Shown here piece by piece: positions 6,363-9,758 of a DNA stretch of 9,758 nt. The translations under genes and the position numbers were made by a program. The first letter of the stretch is position 1. The number at the start of each line of letters is the position of its first letter. A model generated the notes under the pieces. That model was given only the letters and a program-made list of their open reading frames with translations. It did no database searches and had not been told where the DNA came from. The stretch is from Gammaproteobacteria bacterium (GTDB lineage Bacteria; Pseudomonadota; Gammaproteobacteria; Pseudomonadales; Halieaceae): the NCBI GenBank assembly GCA_029859085.1, contig JAOUDU010000059.1, positions 1 to 9,758 of the forward strand, given 5' to 3'.

Positions 6363-7376
6363 ATGCCCGCAACGCGATCCATACAACAAAGCCTCACCCT
6401 GGAACCCAATGACGCGCGCCACCTGGCCGTGCTGTGTGGCCAGCTGGACGGCCACCTGCGCCAGATCGAGCGGCGCTTCGGGCTCTCCATCGCGGCCCGG
6501 GGCAACCAGTTCCTGCTGGAGGGCGCCGCCGACGACGTGGCGGCGGCGGCGCGGCTGCTGTGCCACCTGTATGCGGAAGTTTGCCTTGGCGTGGAGCTAA
6601 CGCCCGAGGCGCTGCACCTGCAGTTGCAGCAGACAGAGCTTGAGCACCTGGTCGAAATGGGCTCCGGTGAGGACTCCCCGGTGCAGGCGCTGCGGGTGAT
6701 TCGCACCAAGCGCGCACCGATAAAGCCCCGCGGTGGCAACCAGCAGGGCTATGTTCGCACTATCGGGCAGTGCGACATCAACTTTGGCATCGGGCCAGCC
6801 GGCACCGGCAAGACCTACCTGGCTGTCGCCTGCGCGGTGGAAGCGCTGCTGGAAGAGCGGGTGCGCCGTATCCTGCTGGTGCGGCCGGCGGTGGAAGCCG
6901 GGGAGAAGCTCGGGTTCCTGCCCGGTGACCTGAGCCAGAAAATCGACCCCTACCTGCGCCCCCTCTACGACGCGCTGTACGAGATGCTGGGCTTCGAGAC
7001 GGTCAGCAAATATATCGAGCGCCACATTATCGAGGTTGCGCCGCTGGCCTTCATGCGCGGGCGCACCCTCAACAATTCCTTCATCATTTTGGACGAGGCG
7101 CAGAACACCACCCGGGAACAGATGAAAATGTTCCTCACCCGGATCGGTTTCGGCTCCACCGCGGTGATTACCGGGGACGCCACCCAGATCGACCTGCCCA
7201 GGGGCTCGCCCTCGGGCCTCACCCACGCGAGCAATGTGCTGGCCGGCGTGGAGGGTATCGGCTTCACCTACTTCGGCAGCAAGGACGTGGTGCGCCACCC
7301 GCTGGTGCAGCGCATCGTCGAGGCCTATGACAGCCACGAAGACAAGGCGACCCCACTGGACCGGACCCGGCGATGA
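6363..7376 (+). CDS. ybeZ: PhoH-like ATPase YbeZ
   Basis: A cytoplasmic P-loop NTPase of the PhoH family, thought to act with the RNase YbeY in rRNA processing and ribosome quality control. From the ATG at 6363 it has 337 residues: an N-terminal domain to about 115, Walker A GPAGTGKT at 144-151, the PhoH signature VRPAVEAGEKLGFLPGDL at about 173-190, and Walker B FIILDE at 240-245, then the ITGDATQIDLP block. Neither candidate start has a clear Shine-Dalgarno. The ATG is preferred because about 11 residues before the LTLEP segment fits the family; a TTG at 6324 would give 350 residues. A TATTAT (6317-6322) could be the -10 of an internal promoter, which would rule out the TTG, but it lacks a good -35. 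Its TGA overlaps the ATG of ybeY, indicating coupled translation of the two partners. Confidence 0.95.
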   Translation: MPATRSIQQSLTLEPNDARHLAVLCGQLDGHLRQIERRFGLSIAARGNQFLLEGAADDVAAAARLLCHLYAEVCLGVELTPEALHLQLQQTELEHLVEMGSGEDSPVQALRVIRTKRAPIKPRGGNQQGYVRTIGQCDINFGIGPAGTGKTYLAVACAVEALLEERVRRILLVRPAVEAGEKLGFLPGDLSQKIDPYLRPLYDALYEMLGFETVSKYIERHIIEVAPLAFMRGRTLNNSFIILDEAQNTTREQMKMFLTRIGFGSTAVITGDATQIDLPRGSPSGLTHASNVLAGVEGIGFTYFGSKDVVRHPLVQRIVEAYDSHEDKATPLDRTRR

Positions 7377-7855
7377 GCCTGACGGTGGACATCCAGTGCG
7401 CCAGCGGCGAGCCGGTACCAGACGAGGAAGACCTGCGCAGCTGGATAGCGGCCGCGCTGGCCAGCCAGCCGGCCCGGGGAGATACGGAAATCAGCCTGCG
7501 CCTGGTCGATGCCCAGGAAATGGCCGGACTCAACCGGGACTATCGCGGCAAGTCCGGCCCCACCAATGTCCTCTCGTTTCCCGCGGACCTGCCGGCGGAA
7601 CTCGAGCTGCCCCTGCTCGGGGATATCGTGATCTGCGCCCCCGTTGTGCGGGAAGAAGCCCTGGCCCAGCACAAGACCCTGGCCGCCCACTGGGCCCATA
7701 TGGCGGTGCACGGCACCCTGCACCTGCTGGGCTACGACCATATTGAAGACGATGAAGCGATAGCAATGGAAGCCCTGGAAACCGCGATACTGGCCGACCT
7801 CCACTACCCCTGCCCCTACCAGGCCAACCCAACTCAGGAGAACTCCCTGGCATGA
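7373..7855 (+). CDS. ybeY: Endoribonuclease YbeY, rRNA maturation factor
   Basis: YbeY is a zinc-dependent endoribonuclease needed for 16S rRNA 3'-end maturation and 70S ribosome quality control. The UPF0054 signature HGTLHLLGYDH supplies the zinc ligands His113, His117 and His123. Upstream lie the conserved NRDYRGKSGPTNVLSFP segment (54-70) and LGDIVI (82-87). The length of 160 residues is normal. The ATG overlaps the ybeZ TGA (ATGA at 7373-7376) and the stop overlaps the corC ATG in the same way (7852-7855), so all three are translationally coupled. The C-terminal tail after about 142 (Pro/Tyr/Asn-rich) is not part of the catalytic fold. Confidence 0.97.
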   Translation: MSLTVDIQCASGEPVPDEEDLRSWIAAALASQPARGDTEISLRLVDAQEMAGLNRDYRGKSGPTNVLSFPADLPAELELPLLGDIVICAPVVREEALAQHKTLAAHWAHMAVHGTLHLLGYDHIEDDEAIAMEALETAILADLHYPCPYQANPTQENSLA

Positions 7856-8697
7856 GCGACGACCGATCAGGCAACGATTCGGGCGAAAAATCCTGGATCA
7901 ACCGCTTTGCCGTACTTTTTTCCTCGGAGCCTCGCAACCGCAAGGACCTGCACGACATCCTGGCGCTGGCGGTAGAGAACGAGATCATCGACCCCGATGC
8001 GCGCAGCATCATGGAAGGCGCGATGGAGGTCAGCGACATGCAGGCCCGGGATATCATGATCCCGCGCACCCAGATGGTGGTGATCAAGGCCGATTGCTCG
8101 CTGCAGGATATACTGCCCCAGATCGTCAATACCGCGCACTCGCGCTACCCGGTGGTCGGCGACAACCTGGACGAGATCTACGGCATCCTGCTGGTCAAGG
8201 ACCTGCTGCCCCAGATCCTCAACAAGGACCAGAGCGAATTCAATATCCGCGAGCTGCTGCGACCCACGGTGGTGGTACCCGAGAGCAAGCGCCTCAACGT
8301 CCTGCTGCGCGAATTTCGCGAGAACCGCAACCACATGGCCATCGTCATCGACGAATACGGCGGCGTGGCCGGCCTGGTAACGATCGAGGATGTGCTCGAG
8401 GAAATCGTCGGCGATATCGAGGACGAGACCGACGCCGAGACCGACCACTTCATCCGCAAGATCAGCGACGATGACTACTTCATCAAGGCGCTGACGCCGA
8501 TCGAGGACTTCAACGAGTACTTCGGCACCGATTTCAGCGACGACAACTTCGACACCATAGGCGGCCTGGTTATCCAGGCCCTGGGCCACATGCCCTCCCG
8601 CAACGAAACCGCCACCATCGACAAGTTCGAGTTCCAGGTGATCAACGCCGACCAGCGCAAGATCCACAGCCTGCGCATGCGGCCGCTGCAGAACTGA
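7852..8697 (+). CDS. corC: CorC/YbeX family CBS-domain protein
   Basis: A 281-residue cytoplasmic protein with no membrane span. After a short polar N-terminus come two CBS domains: the first begins at about 66 (RDIMIPRTQM at 66-75), and the second (about 135-190) ends in DEYGGVAGLVTIEDVLEEIVGDIEDE. A C-terminal CorC/HlyC domain (about 200-278) holds DDYFIKALTPIEDFNEYFG. CorC was named for a role in Mg/Co efflux with CorA; more recent work links YbeX to ribosome metabolism, and its place beside ybeY supports that link. The ATG overlaps the ybeY stop; a CAGGAG lies 11 bases upstream, somewhat far, so coupling probably matters most. All expected blocks are present and intact. Confidence 0.96.
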   Translation: MSDDRSGNDSGEKSWINRFAVLFSSEPRNRKDLHDILALAVENEIIDPDARSIMEGAMEVSDMQARDIMIPRTQMVVIKADCSLQDILPQIVNTAHSRYPVVGDNLDEIYGILLVKDLLPQILNKDQSEFNIRELLRPTVVVPESKRLNVLLREFRENRNHMAIVIDEYGGVAGLVTIEDVLEEIVGDIEDETDAETDHFIRKISDDDYFIKALTPIEDFNEYFGTDFSDDNFDTIGGLVIQALGHMPSRNETATIDKFEFQVINADQRKIHSLRMRPLQN

Positions 8698-8713
8698 CGC
8701 GGCACATTGCACC

Positions 8714-9758
8714 ATGAGGACTGAACCCGGCCTGCACCCGCTGCTCGTGCTCTTTCTCGCGCCTTTCGCCGGGGCGCTGGTCACCCTGTCACTGGCGCCG
8801 TTTGACCTGTGGCCAGCGGGCATCATCAGCTGTGCACTCTACGCCTACCTGCTGTGCACCTGCAGCGTGCGCGAGGCCATCTGGCGCAGCTGGCTGTTCG
8901 GCCTGGGCATGTTCGGCAGCGGGGTGTCCTGGGTTTATGTCAGCATCCATGACTTCGGCGGCGCCGGCGTCCCGCTGGCCTCTTTCCTCATCGTACTGTT
9001 CTGCGCAGGCCTCTCGGTACTGTTCCAGGTGTCCTTCGGCTGGTTCTATGTGCGCTTCGTCCGGGGGCTGCCCGGCGGCATGCTGGTGGGCTTCCCCGCG
9101 ACCTGGGTGCTGGCCGAGTGGTTGCGCAGCTGGCTGTTCACCGGCTTCCCCTGGCTGTACCTGGGCTATGCCCATCTCGATACGCCCATCGCGGGCTGGG
9201 CCCCGGTGGTGGGCGTATTCGGGCTGTCATTCATCTGCGCCCTCACCGGCATCTGCCTGTTCCTGGCCTGGCGCAGCCGCCAGGCGATTGCCTGCACCAC
9301 CTACGCGGTCATCGTGATCACCCTGTGGGCCGGAGGCGCGGTGCTCAAGCCCATCGAGTGGGTGGCCAGGGGCAGTGAAACGCCGCTGAAAGTCGTGCTC
9401 TACCAGCCCAATGTGCCGCAGGAACACAAGTGGGACCGCAACTGGTACCAGCCGATACTGGACCAGCTGCGCGACGCCAGCGAACCGTATTACGGCGCCG
9501 ATATCCTGGTCTGGCCGGAGGCGGCGATCCCCAACTTCTACCAGCGCGCCCGGGATTTCATAGACCCTATTGCCAGCCGCGCCGCCGCCAGTGAAACCAC
9601 CCTGTTCGTGGGCGCGCCGTACCTGGCGGAACAGGGGGACGGCTATTTCAACAGCGTGATCGCTGTCGGCCAGGGCGAGGGCGTCTACCACAAGCAGCAC
9701 CTGGTTCCCTTTGGTGAATACGTTCCCCTGGAGCGCCAGCTGCGGGGCCTGATCGCGT
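8714..9758 (+). CDS. lnt: Apolipoprotein N-acyltransferase, 3'-truncated by window edge
   Basis: Lnt is the inner-membrane enzyme that N-acylates the diacylglyceryl-cysteine of lipoproteins, the last step of lipoprotein maturation. The frame stays open from the ATG at 8714 to the window end (348 codons), so only the 3' third or so is missing. Visible are about seven hydrophobic segments (roughly 8-30, 33-50, 59-78, 86-116, 121-136, 161-186, 191-211), then the periplasmic nitrilase-like domain. Of the Glu-Lys-Cys triad, Glu269 in VWPEAAIP and Lys327 in YHKQHLVPFGEYVP are present; the Cys would lie beyond the window. It follows corC by 16 bp with no clear Shine-Dalgarno and probably depends on read-through of the operon. 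Identity is certain from the two active-site blocks and the gene order; whether the 3' end is intact cannot be seen. Confidence 0.96.
   Translation, partial: MRTEPGLHPLLVLFLAPFAGALVTLSLAPFDLWPAGIISCALYAYLLCTCSVREAIWRSWLFGLGMFGSGVSWVYVSIHDFGGAGVPLASFLIVLFCAGLSVLFQVSFGWFYVRFVRGLPGGMLVGFPATWVLAEWLRSWLFTGFPWLYLGYAHLDTPIAGWAPVVGVFGLSFICALTGICLFLAWRSRQAIACTTYAVIVITLWAGGAVLKPIEWVARGSETPLKVVLYQPNVPQEHKWDRNWYQPILDQLRDASEPYYGADILVWPEAAIPNFYQRARDFIDPIASRAAASETTLFVGAPYLAEQGDGYFNSVIAVGQGEGVYHKQHLVPFGEYVPLERQLRGLIA

Noticed and set aside
7867..8826. Long minus-strand open frame opposite corC, and similar ones opposite miaB (5775-6566) and ybeZ (6597-7337)
   Set aside because: Low-complexity Val/Asp/His/Gly-rich translations with no recognisable motif, lying fully opposite well-defined conserved genes.

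Overview
The window looks like a piece of a GC-rich gammaproteobacterial chromosome. The right half holds the order DUF1820 / miaB / ybeZ (phoH-like) / ybeY / corC / lnt, a conserved core cluster of Gammaproteobacteria; the divergent DUF1820 gene next to miaB is, as I recall, the arrangement in Pseudomonas and its relatives. Together with the GH3 glucosidase and the Tat/cytochrome genes this suggests a Pseudomonas-like or Cellvibrionales/Halieaceae-like bacterium. The exact lineage is an inference.

Left part (1-1328, + strand): the 3' two thirds or so of a family 3 glycoside hydrolase gene. The window edge cuts through the codon that should encode the catalytic nucleophile. Middle part (1348-4260, - strand): a three-gene cluster read right to left. 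It encodes a small exported mono-haem cytochrome c, a 665-residue thiamine-diphosphate (ThDP) enzyme with a clear twin-arginine signal, and an unrecognised 160-residue protein whose start codon overlaps the stop codon of the ThDP gene. This cluster is the most unusual content here: it looks like a periplasmic ThDP-dependent oxidation module that could pass electrons to cytochrome c. A DUF1820 gene (4332-4673, - strand) lies just upstream.

A 240-bp divergent intergenic region (4674-4913) separates DUF1820 from miaB. It contains three 26-bp-spaced repeats, two adjacent GC-rich hairpins, a perfect TATAAT box and a further hairpin directly ahead of the miaB ribosome binding site. The right part (4914-9758, + strand) is the housekeeping operon: MiaB (tRNA ms2i6A synthesis), YbeZ (PhoH-like ATPase), YbeY (endoribonuclease in rRNA maturation), CorC (CBS-domain protein) and the N-terminal 348 residues of Lnt (apolipoprotein N-acyltransferase), which runs off the window. 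ybeZ/ybeY and ybeY/corC overlap by ATGA, indicating translational coupling.

No tRNA, rRNA, CRISPR, insertion sequence or phage gene was seen. No gene-free stretch exceeds 300 bases.
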